From: Lysinibacillus sp. G4S2 | Lineage (GTDB): Bacteria > Bacillota > Bacilli > Bacillales_A > Planococcaceae | Reading direction: 5' to 3' | Length of the DNA: 64,000 bases | Assembly (NCBI RefSeq): GCF_030348505.1 | Contig: NZ_JAUCFJ010000002.1 | Span: 2,856,001 to 2,920,000, forward strand | In this document: one piece after another, positions 9,175-17,282 of the stretch | Position numbering within the stretch: position 1 is the stretch's first letter | Layout of the letters: each line of letters begins with the position of its first letter | Made by a program: the position numbers and the translations under genes | Notes under the pieces: generated by a model | The model's database searches: none | Told to the model about the DNA's origin: nothing | The model's input: only the letters and a program-made list of their open reading frames with translations

Positions 9175-9845
9175 ATATCATTTTCAAGAATATAATGAAT
9201 AATTTCCCGTGATTTGACCACCAAGTACAGATAACAATCTTCTAGCCTCATCCGAACAAGAATACTCGAAATTATGTCTTTGGGCTAACATTTTGCTTGG
9301 CAGTAACGACAAAGGATAAACCCTTGTCGTTACTACCTTTTCATTTGAATCATTATTTATTGTATATACATTATTTTATACATTGTTGTCGTGCCAGCTT
9401 TTGCGGTTGGATAGAGTGTATAAAATCCTGTATAAATTGTTGAGGGGGTTTGATATAAAAAATAACAGCTGGACCTTTATGGAACAATAGCGTTCAAAAC
9501 CTCTATATTTTGGTCACTATTAGTTTCTATTCGTTCATTATTAGGTGTTGTGACTGCTACTTCTTTATTAGTTTCTATTAGTTTTCTATTCACTTTAGAA
9601 GTTTGCTTTGATTGGGTTCAACTAAAGGGAAAAGCAAAGGAGGAATCATTTTATAGAGGAAGGTTTGACATCTGGTTCTAAACATGTTGGTGTTAATGGC
9701 TTTTTTACTGATAACCATGTAGCGTTATTCGAACATTAAGAGAGCGATTCTTTCGTTATCGACTTTGTAAATACTTACATATTCTTATAGACATATGGTT
9801 TTCATTCGATAAACTGATTATAAAACCATCTAAGGAGTTCTCACT
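9175..9845. other. gap with a stem-loop and decayed sequence
   Basis: GTAACGACAAAGG at 9303 pairs with CCCTTGTCGTTAC ending at 9332: a strong hairpin followed by a T-rich stretch, with no intact gene on either side to terminate. At about 9440-9680 one plus-strand frame stays open for some 70 hydrophobic codons (..FWSLLVSIRSLLGVVTATS..) but has no start codon or ribosome-binding site. It is probably a gene remnant. Confidence 0.4.
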
Positions 9846-10163
9846 ATGCCACCGTTAATTTCAACCCTATTGTTTTACAGCACCACCATTTATTTCGTTT
9901 CCTTACTTTTATTTGTGTTTTTCAGAGTTATTGTTTTTAATTTTGCTTTAAAAGATATTAAACGCCCGTTAAGTATCGGATACGATATATCCCTATTTAT
10001 CTTTACATCCGTTTGGTTATTGAGTTTACACATGAAGGATATTATTTATTACGGCTACGACTCCCCCGCATTATTTATAGCTGCATCGGCTTATGTATTT
10101 TCGATTTTCGACTTTATATACAATTATATTCTCTACAAAAAGAAAAAATCCACGAGTCCATAA
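9846..10163 (+). CDS. small membrane protein, hypothetical
   Basis: This 105-aa protein has three to four predicted membrane helices (about residues 8-32, 45-62 and 75-97) and a basic C-terminus (YKKKKSTSP). AAGGAG sits 8 nt before the ATG. I do not recognise a family. The terminator stem begins inside the last codons. Confidence 0.6.
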   Translation: MPPLISTLLFYSTTIYFVSLLLFVFFRVIVFNFALKDIKRPLSIGYDISLFIFTSVWLLSLHMKDIIYYGYDSPALFIAASAYVFSIFDFIYNYILYKKKKSTSP

Positions 10164-10177
10164 CTCGTGGATTTTTT
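10145..10177. terminator. bidirectional terminator
   Basis: AAATCCACGAGT pairs with ACTCGTGGATTT around CCATA, with a T6 tail. It overlaps the stop of the upstream ORF and is used by convergent genes ending at 10163 and 10182. Confidence 0.85.
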
Positions 10178-10181
10178 ACTC

Positions 10182-10580
10182 TTATCGAGAGTAAGGTACG
10201 AACGCAATATACGAATTCTTTGTAACCACCTGTCCCGATTTCGAATTACCATTACTATCTGTATAAGGTATTTGAGTAAACCGCGTTTCCACCCTCGCTC
10301 CACCTAAAGATTGAGCGATGAAAGTAACGTCCACTTTATCTCCGACTTTCGGCATAGGGAAATCTACAGTGGTACTCGTAATCGCCGTTGCGCCAAAATA
10401 AACAGTGAAAATCGTCCCTACAATTTTGAGTGAACCCAAAATTGTTGTTGCAGCAAGAACAATCTCCTGTTTAAGTTTTGCTTTTTCTACCGCAGCTTTA
10501 TCATAAACAAATGGCTTTGCTTGAACTGACCCCGTCATTTTCACCGTTGGGTAAATTACATGCGAACCAATAGCTGGCAT
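10182..10580 (-). pseudogene. 5'-truncated hypothetical gene
   Basis: From the junction at about 10580 this frame encodes some 132 residues ending in SYIAFVPYSR. It has a possible membrane helix (IVLAATTILGSLKIVG) and a beta-rich C-terminus. Upstream of 10580 the frame runs antisense through transglutaminase sequence (it stays open to 10664 by chance), so the natural N-terminus is missing. There is no ribosome-binding site at the first Met. I do not recognise the family. It lost its 5' end together with the divergent gene at 10577. Confidence 0.5.
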
Positions 10581-10975
10581 CAGATGTATTGAAGTATAAA
10601 CAAGGCATTTGCTATGCAAAATCAAACCTTTTAGCAGCATTGTTACGTTCGCAAGGTATTCCAACAGGTTTCTGTTATCAACGATTAATGTTGTTTGATA
10701 CCCCAGAAAAAGGATATTCGATTCACGCTATGAATGCTGTATATCTTAAATCCCATAATAAGTGGATACGATTAGATGCTCGTGGAAACAAAACTGGCGT
10801 TAATGCTCAGTTTTCAATAGATGAAGAAAAATTAGCTTTTCCAATTAACAAGGAACTTGGTGAAAAAGATTATTCTGTTATTTTTATAAAGCCAAACCAC
10901 AAAACCATTGCTGTATTAAAGGAGCATACTGACGTATTGGAAATGTATGAGCACTATTTACCTGAAAGTCTATAA
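10577..10975 (+). pseudogene. 5'-truncated transglutaminase-like protein
   Basis: The frame starts abruptly inside the catalytic core of a transglutaminase-like (papain-fold) protein: SDVLKYKQGICYAKSNLL holds the nucleophile Cys, then GIPTGFCYQRL and SIHAMNAVYL (His) and RLDARGNK (Asp). The first half of the family is absent, and a stop (TAG) lies just upstream in frame at 10571-10573. About 132 codons survive. The break coincides with the truncation of the divergent gene at 10580. Confidence 0.7.
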
Positions 10976-11040
10976 CATGGCTTTAAGTAATTAACGCTTA
11001 TCGTAATAATTTTGTAAAAAAACTCTATTTTTATCAAAAT

Positions 11041-11212
11041 TTAAACAAAGTTTTTTAATTCTTTCATTTCAAACCATTTACTTTTATGAATCGGGAGCGT
11101 GTAATTGTTATCAAAGATCTCTGGAGTAAGAAAGGAACCATTAGCGATAGAAAGCTCTGACTGATCCCTTTCAGTTTTAGAATATTGAACGACCTTCTCT
11201 TTGTTGTATCTA
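11041..11212 (-). pseudogene. short 3' gene remnant
   Basis: A 57-codon minus-strand frame with gene-like composition ends ..TPEIFDNNYTLPIHKSKWF.. and a TAA at 11041. It has no start codon; upstream the frame hits a TAG, and a neighbouring frame appears to continue (FGNIGDSRI). I do not recognise the family. Confidence 0.3.
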
Positions 11213-11317
11213 TTCTGCTATCACCAATATTCCAAACCTAGATGTTTGTTTGTTTAATACACTATCCCTCGCATGCTACAATTAATTTGTATTTCTTCTA
11301 AAGAAAGGATGTTTTTA

Positions 11318-12091
11318 ATGAAAGAGTATTTTGTCAAACAAGCGAATTGTATTCTTCGCTATAACGACTTCCCAGGAAAAGAAATACCCGTTTTATTTAT
11401 CCACGGACTTGGATGTGCGGGATCCTTTGATTATCCACAGGTGGCAACTTAGGAAGCACTAAAAAAACATCGTTGTATTATAGTGGACCTTTTAGGTTCT
11501 GGCTATAGCGACAAACCAGATGACTTCAATTACACAGTCAAAGATCATGCGGAATATCTTGCAGAATTTGTTACCTCCATCGGGTTAGAATCTTTTATTT
11601 TATTCGGTCACAGTTTAGGTGGAGCTGTAGCACTTTCTTTAGCAGAAAAATGCCTTGAACGTATTGATAAAATTATTTTAAGTGAAGCCAATTTAGACAA
11701 AAGTAGTGTTGGATCAACCAGCAAGTACATTGCTGATTGTGATATGCAAGAATTTCTGGAAAATGGTTTTAACGATTTGGTACAAGAAAGCCAAGAAAGT
11801 GGCAATCAAATGTGGGCAGCATCATTAGCTTTATGGTCACCTAGAGCAGCCTATCTCATTTCTAAATCAGCAGCAAATGGTGAAGAGCCATCGTGGAGAG
11901 AAATATTATACTCACTCGATTGCCCTAAAACATTTATCTTTGGCGAAAATTCACTACCTGATTCAGATATGCAAGTACTCGATGCACATGGTATTCATAT
12001 CGAAATTGTAAAAAATGCAGGGCACTCCATGGCTTGGGAAAATCCAATAGGTTTGGCTAAAGCAATTGAAAACGGTATACAAAGAAAATGA
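11318..12091 (+). pseudogene. alpha/beta hydrolase with internal TAG
   Basis: From the ATG at 11318 (AAAGGA upstream) the frame encodes an alpha/beta hydrolase: LFIHGLGCAGS near residue 27, then an in-frame TAG at 11450-11452 (codon 45), then IVDLLGSGYSDKP and the nucleophile GHSLGG, with the acid in FGENSLPDSD and the His in NAGHSMAWE. One substitution (for example TCG to TAG) would explain the stop. Everything else is intact over 257 codons, so the inactivation is recent or is a sequence error. Confidence 0.75.
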
Positions 12092-12318
12092 GTATACATA
12101 TAATTAGCTTTTAAGCATCTGATTAATGGCTTTGGTTAAATTAAATCAGGCCATTTTTCAACTTATAGACATGGCGTTTTAACAAAAGCCATCCTCAACA
12201 TTTTGAGCGATGTATTAATCGAACTTGATTTGTGTTTAATCCTCATATTGTTGATTTTTTTATTCCCCAATTTACTCAGATAATTTATAATTCGAAGTAA
12301 TGAAAGGGAAGATTTTCA

Positions 12319-12711
12319 ATGAAAAACAGTTTTATATCGAAATTAAAAGCCTATGCAAAAAGTTTAAAACAAAATTTGTTTGTACTTTATCTGTCTTATA
12401 AAGATCCAAGAACCCCTTGGTATGCGAAGCTTTTGGCAATGTTCGTGGTTGCATATGCCTTTAGTCCAATAGATTTAATACCAGATTTTATTCCTGTTCT
12501 CGGATTTCTTGATGACCTGATAATTGTACCTTTGGGAATTATCCTCGCTTTAAAACTAATTCCACCACATGTGATAGAAGATAATAAAGAAGCCGCAGAA
12601 AAATTAAAACAAAACGGAAAACCAAAGAATTGGTTTGTTGGTGTGCTTTTTATTATTATTTGGATTATCTTTGCAGTTTGGATTAGTAACATTATTTTTC
12701 ATCATATTTAA
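12319..12711 (+). CDS. YkvA family protein (DUF1232)
   Basis: This 130-aa membrane protein carries the DUF1232 core at about residues 30-90: AYAFSPIDLIPDFIPVLGFL followed by DD and a hydrophobic helix, then a second membrane helix (VGVLFIIIWIIFAVWISN) at the C-terminus. YkvA-type proteins have no firm function. The ATG is preceded by GAAAGGGAAG. Transcribed alone. Confidence 0.85.
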   Translation: MKNSFISKLKAYAKSLKQNLFVLYLSYKDPRTPWYAKLLAMFVVAYAFSPIDLIPDFIPVLGFLDDLIIVPLGIILALKLIPPHVIEDNKEAAEKLKQNGKPKNWFVGVLFIIIWIIFAVWISNIIFHHI

Positions 12712-12775
12712 AATATGGCTCAAATATAATAACATTGTTGCATAGAAAGAAAACTAATTTTTTAGGAGGATTTTT

Positions 12776-13279
12776 ATGTTCCAAACTTTAGACCATTTTT
12801 TGAAATCTTGGGAGTTTGAAGCTGGTGCTACACAGAAACTACTAAATAATTTAACTGATGAATCGCTTGAACAGGAAATAACTTCACAAAATTGGACTTT
12901 AGGACGTATTGCTTGGCATACTGTTACTGCTATTCGTATTATTACTTCGAATACAAACCTTACGTTCGAAGCCCCATCTAAAGATTATCCCGTTCCTACT
13001 TCAGCTCAGTTTATAACAGACAGCTATCACGAAGCTAGTAATGCTTTTGTACAGGCATTAAAAACACAATGGAATGACCATACAATGAATGAAAGTATTG
13101 AATTTATTGGTCAACAAATGCCAAATGGTTCATTATTGATGTTTTTGATTCAACATCAAAGCCACCATCGAGGACAAATGACCGTTCTTATGCGACAGGC
13201 AGGATTAATTGTTCCAGGTATTTATGGTCCAGCAAAAGAGGAATGGGCAAATTTTGGTATGGAAGCCCCACAAATGTAA
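12776..13279 (+). CDS. DinB family protein
   Basis: This 167-aa four-helix-bundle protein belongs to the DinB/YfiT metal-binding superfamily. The probable metal triad is H48 (IAWHTV), H127 and H131 (HQSHHRGQM), spaced as in the family. Members include thiol transferases and damage-inducible proteins; the exact substrate is unknown. TTAGGAGG lies 7 nt before the ATG. A strong hairpin follows the stop. Confidence 0.85.
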   Translation: MFQTLDHFLKSWEFEAGATQKLLNNLTDESLEQEITSQNWTLGRIAWHTVTAIRIITSNTNLTFEAPSKDYPVPTSAQFITDSYHEASNAFVQALKTQWNDHTMNESIEFIGQQMPNGSLLMFLIQHQSHHRGQMTVLMRQAGLIVPGIYGPAKEEWANFGMEAPQM

Positions 13280-13316
13280 TCCAATAAAAAATTCCTATCT
13301 ATATCTAAATATATTG

Positions 13317-13351
13317 AATCTATTTTGATTGATCTTCTTTCAAAATAGATT
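13317..13351 (+). terminator. terminator of dinB-like gene (dispersed hairpin type)
   Basis: AATCTATTTTGA and TCAAAATAGATT form a 12-bp perfect stem followed by T-rich sequence. It is the inverted relative of the hairpins at 394-428 and 19550-19584. Confidence 0.75.
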
Positions 13352-13693
13352 TTTTTGTTTCCTTGCCTAAAAAGGATTATATGAGATCTTTTTATCAAAC
13401 TATATCGAGTTCATCTGCTATCTAAAATCGCTTGCAATTCTTCTTCACGTCTAACTGCATATGTTACATTTCCAGATAACTCAAAGGTCTTCTACTCTCT
13501 ACCATGATTTCACATCACTTCCTGCGCAAAATTTTTCGATAATCGGAAAAATGTTATTGAAATACACATCCATTAAGGATTCCAACGTTACGGCAGATTT
13601 CCATGTACAATGGGTACCCCGCAAAAACAAACAGAAAAACGCTGAGGTATTTAGAATTTTCCTAAAAAACAGTCTATTCAATTTGCAATATGT
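13352..13693. other. gap without assigned gene
   Basis: Short overlapping open frames exist on both strands (around 13461-13745 plus and 13499-13681 minus) but lack ribosome-binding sites and recognisable domains. The minus frame has a protein-like composition and could be a remnant. Confidence 0.3.
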
Positions 13694-13809
13694 TATAATT
13701 TTCCTAAGTGAAAAAGGAGGTACAAGTCCAATGGTAAAAAAATAAAAAAATAAAATGAGAAAATCTTAAAATATTTTATTGTCTTTAGAATAAACATGCA
13801 GATTTTCTC
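13694..13809 (+). promoter_or_regulatory. leader region: promoter, 4-codon ORF and long-range stem
   Basis: TATAAT at 13694-13699 is a likely -10 box. An excellent ribosome-binding site (AAAGGAGG) then precedes a minimal ORF ATG GTA AAA AAA TAA at 13731-13745. Next come GAGAAAATCT (13757-13766) and its exact complement AGATTTTCTC (13800-13809), which ends 36 nt before the start of the downstream metallo-beta-lactamase-fold gene and its own AGAGGAG site. The arrangement resembles a translated leader with a regulatory stem; the mechanism is inference. Confidence 0.45.
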
Positions 13810-13845
13810 TTTCATTAATATCTAAAAAAATAGAGGAGAAATAAC

Positions 13846-14694
13846 ATGTTAAATAAATTAAGTGATACTATTTATTATTTATCAAATCAAGATGATAGAG
13901 AACGACCAGCATTAGGATTGGTGTGTGGTGACGAATATAGTCTAATTATAGATTCTGGCAATTCAACTCAACATGCTAAAGATTTTTTACTAGAAATTGA
14001 GAAACTAAATGTACCGCCTATCAAATATTTGGTCATTACACATGCGCATTGGGATCACTTCCTTGGTATGAATGAATTTGATGCAACTGTTATAGTTAAT
14101 AGTCAAACTAACGAAATGTTAAAAGAATGGCAAAGTTATAAATTTGATGATAATTCACTGCAAAAGTATGTTAATACCAATCAGATGAGTGCTAAGTGTA
14201 TGGAGATAATACAAGCTGATATACCAAACAGAGGCAGTTTTAAATTGAATTCTCCAGAGGTAATCTTTGAAAATACAATAACCATTGATTTAGGTAATAA
14301 AATTTGCATAATTGAAAGAATCAAAAGTACTCATACAGACGACTCTACAATTATTTATATTCCTGATGAAAAAGTTATTTTTTTAGGTGATTCTGCATAT
14401 GGTACAACCACAAATTTTCTTTTTCATTTCAAGCAATCATTGTTATTTCCTATGATTAAAGACATTAAAAAATATGATGCTGAAATGTTTCTACTTGGTC
14501 ATGAATCGATTTGTGATTCTAATGAAATGAACATTTATTGGGAAGAGTTAACAACCGCAAGTCGAGTTGTAAAATCCACCTCACTAGAAAATGCTATTGA
14601 GTGCTTTAAGGTAGAAAATAAAAGGGATCCTAATGATAATGAATTATTTTTCTTACAAGCATTTGTTAATGACCATATAGTTCAATCACAATAA
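13846..14694 (+). CDS. metallo-beta-lactamase-fold hydrolase
   Basis: This 282-aa protein contains the metal-binding signature THAHWDHF (residues 65-72), a later Asp ligand in FLGDSAYG and a His in LLGHESICD. No signal peptide is visible, so it is probably cytosolic and not a classical secreted carbapenemase. Lactonase, thioesterase or other MBL activity is possible. AGAGGAG precedes the ATG. The upstream leader (13694-13809) suggests post-transcriptional control. Confidence 0.8.
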   Translation: MLNKLSDTIYYLSNQDDRERPALGLVCGDEYSLIIDSGNSTQHAKDFLLEIEKLNVPPIKYLVITHAHWDHFLGMNEFDATVIVNSQTNEMLKEWQSYKFDDNSLQKYVNTNQMSAKCMEIIQADIPNRGSFKLNSPEVIFENTITIDLGNKICIIERIKSTHTDDSTIIYIPDEKVIFLGDSAYGTTTNFLFHFKQSLLFPMIKDIKKYDAEMFLLGHESICDSNEMNIYWEELTTASRVVKSTSLENAIECFKVENKRDPNDNELFFLQAFVNDHIVQSQ

Positions 14695-14703
14695 TTCTTA
14701 GTA

Positions 14704-14736
14704 GCCACTTCATTTAAAAATTTGATATGAAGTGGC
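14704..14736 (+). terminator. terminator of MBL-fold gene
   Basis: GCCACTTCAT pairs with ATGAAGTGGC, followed by TTTACTT. Confidence 0.75.
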
Positions 14737-14873
14737 TTTACTTAATATCATTCTGTACATTTAGTTTCAGTTAATCATCATACCTTTTTCTTTAACTTAC
14801 AGAGAAATTCAAAAAAAATCATTTATTACAATAAATCGGAAAAGAGATTAATTTTTCTGAAGGGAGCTTTTAA

Positions 14874-15041
14874 ATGTTTAGCAAACTATCCATTATTTTC
14901 GCAGTAATTGGTGCTGTACTAAAAAGAGAACAAGGAAAAGCCAAATTTTTGCCTGTTCTAACATTTTTCCTTTTTAGTTTCATCATTACTTGGAACGAAC
15001 CATTTCAAATTGTAAGATTACTTACTTGGATGAAAAATTAA
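14874..15041 (+). CDS. small membrane protein (55 aa)
   Basis: A 55-codon ORF has an AGGGAGC ribosome-binding site 6 nt upstream of its ATG and its own terminator downstream. It has two hydrophobic helices (SIIFAVIGAVL and LPVLTFFLFSFIITW) split by a basic loop (KREQGKAK), as in small stress or assembly peptides. I do not recognise a family. The tight ribosome-binding-site/ORF/terminator packaging supports it being a gene. Confidence 0.6.
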   Translation: MFSKLSIIFAVIGAVLKREQGKAKFLPVLTFFLFSFIITWNEPFQIVRLLTWMKN

Positions 15042-15072
15042 TTGTTAGAAATGTAAAACAATATTATATAGT

Positions 15073-15110
15073 AAGTCACTCATTTTATTTTTCTAATGTA
15101 GTGACTTTTT
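15073..15110 (+). terminator. terminator of 55-aa gene
   Basis: AAGTCACT and AGTGACTT flank a long AT-rich loop and are followed by TTTT. The left arm (AAGTCACTCATTTTATTTT) is shared with the terminator at 59044-59082. Confidence 0.65.
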
Positions 15111-15165
15111 TAATGCTCTATGTACAAAAAAGACCGAAATGATTAATTTATCTTGGTCATGATTT

Positions 15166-15612
15166 TTAAATTGCGGGTTTATGAATCCAATAATGCAAAG
15201 AATTTAAAATGAACTTTCCTGAAGGTACAGTTATTGGCAGGAGTACAATACTATAAATGACGCCCCATATCATTGAATCTTCTAAATTAAAAGTATTTAA
15301 ATTACCGCGCAATATCATTTCACTAATTAAAATACCTAATGTGCCAATAAATAAGCTGACAATTAAAGCTGCAAAGAAACTAATCCACCACATTTTCTTA
15401 TTAGAGATATTCTTTTGAGTAGATAGATAATATCCTATTATGGCCATGGATAGAATTATAGGGATAGAAAATGCTATATATAACCAATTTTCTCCCCGGT
15501 AGCTCATACGACCTCCAGCTAAAGTATCCCCTACATTAGAAAAAAAGTATGGAATAATAATTGAACAAAAAATGCCTATAGTCATTCCTTTTAAAGTACC
15601 TTGTGCTTTCAT
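15166..15612 (-). CDS. multi-pass membrane protein, hypothetical
   Basis: This 148-aa protein has four membrane helices (about residues 8-26, 43-62, 74-97 and 108-128). AAGGAG lies upstream of the ATG. There is no recognised domain; the loop GDTLAGGRMSYRGE between helices 1 and 2 is its most distinctive stretch. Transcribed alone. Confidence 0.6.
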   Translation of the reverse strand: MKAQGTLKGMTIGIFCSIIIPYFFSNVGDTLAGGRMSYRGENWLYIAFSIPIILSMAIIGYYLSTQKNISNKKMWWISFFAALIVSLFIGTLGILISEMILRGNLNTFNLEDSMIWGVIYSIVLLPITVPSGKFILNSLHYWIHKPAI

Positions 15613-16088
15613 ACAAACTTCTCCTTATAGGTTTACGTTTATGTCAATGAGTTTTAGTTGTAGCAGGTTTCAAAATAGTAACTGGAAATAATGCTATCCT
15701 ACGCAAAAAAATCTTCATTACTAAAGAAATATGCTATACCATTAATATACATAATAAGGATATATTCCACTATACCATATTTTTTGATATATCCTACCCA
15801 AAATCAGTTCAAACTTTAAGCATTTCCCCTTGTGTAGTTTACCACCACTAGCACAGATAACAGCCTTTCCTAGGATTTCTCAAAATCCCCGTCTTCTGAC
15901 TAACACTTTACTCTCTTAACCAATTCTGAATTATATGAATTTTAATAATTACATGTTTACCTTTTCTAACCTCAATATTTTCTCAATTAATGCTATTTAG
16001 AGGAAAAGTAGTAGTGATTGCATTTTCTGCTAAAATATTATGGTAAAATATTTCTTTATTCTATAATCATCAAGAAAGAAGGAAATAT
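15613..16088. other. gap without gene
   Basis: AT-rich, with one imperfect hairpin near 15757-15808 (GGATATAT..ATATATCC). No coding frame is supported. Confidence 0.4.
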
Positions 16089-16697
16089 ATGGAGCATACA
16101 AAAGATAAACCCAAAGAGACTAAGAAGAATTTTAGCCCAAAAGACGCTGTTTTTGTATTCACTTCTTTTACATTCATTTGTGTGGCTACCATTTTCGTTC
16201 TTATCGTTAATGATGTATTCACAATACAAAATTTCTTATCATTTAATCAGCCATTCAGATTGGTAATGAGCGTAGTTCTCGCTTCATTTAGTCTTCTTTT
16301 GTTTGGGGTAATTTTAACATTGTTTATTCCCTCGAAATATATTGATGAAACTAACAATAGCTATCAAGACTATTCGGTGTTAGGTATTGTTGCCTTTATG
16401 TTTATAGGGGCATTATTTGAAGAAATATTGTTTAGGGGAATAATTCAAAATTTGCTTCTTGTTTTTATAGAATCACAGTGGACTGCAATTATAATAACAA
16501 CTTTATTATTCTTAGGGATTCATACTCAATACTTCAAAAAACCTATCATGCTAATAAATATAACTGTTCCAAGTCTAATTTTTGGGTGGATATATTTTGA
16601 AACAAACAATATTTTAGTACCATTTCTTGTACATTTTTTGTTGAATTTAGGAATGACACTATTATTCAAATACAATGTAATTAGCATTAAAAAGTAA
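16089..16697 (+). CDS. CPBP intramembrane metalloprotease
   Basis: This 202-aa membrane protein carries the CAAX protease/bacteriocin-processing (CPBP, Abi) signature: EE at 111-112 with R116 (FEEILFR), H145 (FLGIHTQYF), and the final H182/N186 motif (VHFLLNLG). Members cleave prenylated or peptide substrates in the membrane, or confer bacteriocin immunity. The ribosome-binding site AAGAAGGAAAT lies just before the ATG. No bacteriocin gene is visible beside it. Confidence 0.85.
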   Translation: MEHTKDKPKETKKNFSPKDAVFVFTSFTFICVATIFVLIVNDVFTIQNFLSFNQPFRLVMSVVLASFSLLLFGVILTLFIPSKYIDETNNSYQDYSVLGIVAFMFIGALFEEILFRGIIQNLLLVFIESQWTAIIITTLLFLGIHTQYFKKPIMLINITVPSLIFGWIYFETNNILVPFLVHFLLNLGMTLLFKYNVISIKK

Positions 16698-16720
16698 TTT
16701 TCTAATATTTTAAAGCGCTA

Positions 16721-16764
16721 ACAAGTATTACCCCATTCTAAATCAAGGACGAGGTAATACTTGT
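16721..16764 (+). terminator. terminator of CPBP gene
   Basis: ACAAGTATTACC pairs with GGTAATACTTGT around a 20-nt loop, followed by TTATTTTT. Confidence 0.65.
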
Positions 16765-16936
16765 TTATTTTTGACATTAGATATTTAACTACACTAGCAA
16801 ATATAACAATAGCACCCGTTACTTAATTAATTTCTATCCTTAATTATAGATAGTCCTTTATGTGTCTATATACAATAAACGCTTATAAATTCCAAAATCA
16901 CAAAACTTTCCATTTAGTTTTATTTATACTATTACC

Positions 16937-17143
16937 TCAAAATAATGTACCTTTAAATTTCTCTGGCTTTTTTACATAGCTTTCGATTATAAATCCACAT
17001 TCTGTGCAAATAATGTATTCAATATCTGAACCTAAACTCATCTTATTTTCTGGATACATAACTCCATATCCACTTTGCTTGCCTCTCCCCAGTTCCTTCT
17101 CACCACATTTTGGACATTCTATTACTTTCGTAGAATTCTTCAA
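16937..17143 (-). CDS. small zinc-ribbon protein (TFIIIB-annotated family)
   Basis: This protein of about 68 aa has two CxxC knuckles (CPKCG and CTECG) forming a zinc ribbon and ends KKPEKFKGTLF. Bacillales homologues are often labelled 'transcription initiation factor TFIIIB', without evidence for that role. I chose the TTG at 17143 because AGGGAGGG is 7 nt upstream; the in-frame ATG at 17209 lacks a site. A relative with the same PEKFK ending is at 63677-63883. Confidence 0.7.
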   Translation of the reverse strand: MKNSTKVIECPKCGEKELGRGKQSGYGVMYPENKMSLGSDIEYIICTECGFIIESYVKKPEKFKGTLF

Positions 17144-17282
17144 TTTAAAACCCTCCCTTAATATATCTGAGCTAACTATTATTACGAATGAGCTGTAAAT
17201 TGGTTCCATCTAATTCAACAGCTTCGTAATTGAATAATTGAGAGCTTCATGTCACTTTACAGATTGTATTCTTTATGTCGTT

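Noticed and set aside
13461..13745. 94-codon plus ORF
   Set aside because: No ribosome-binding site; it overlaps the promoter and leader of the MBL gene, and its C-terminus is the leader itself in another frame.
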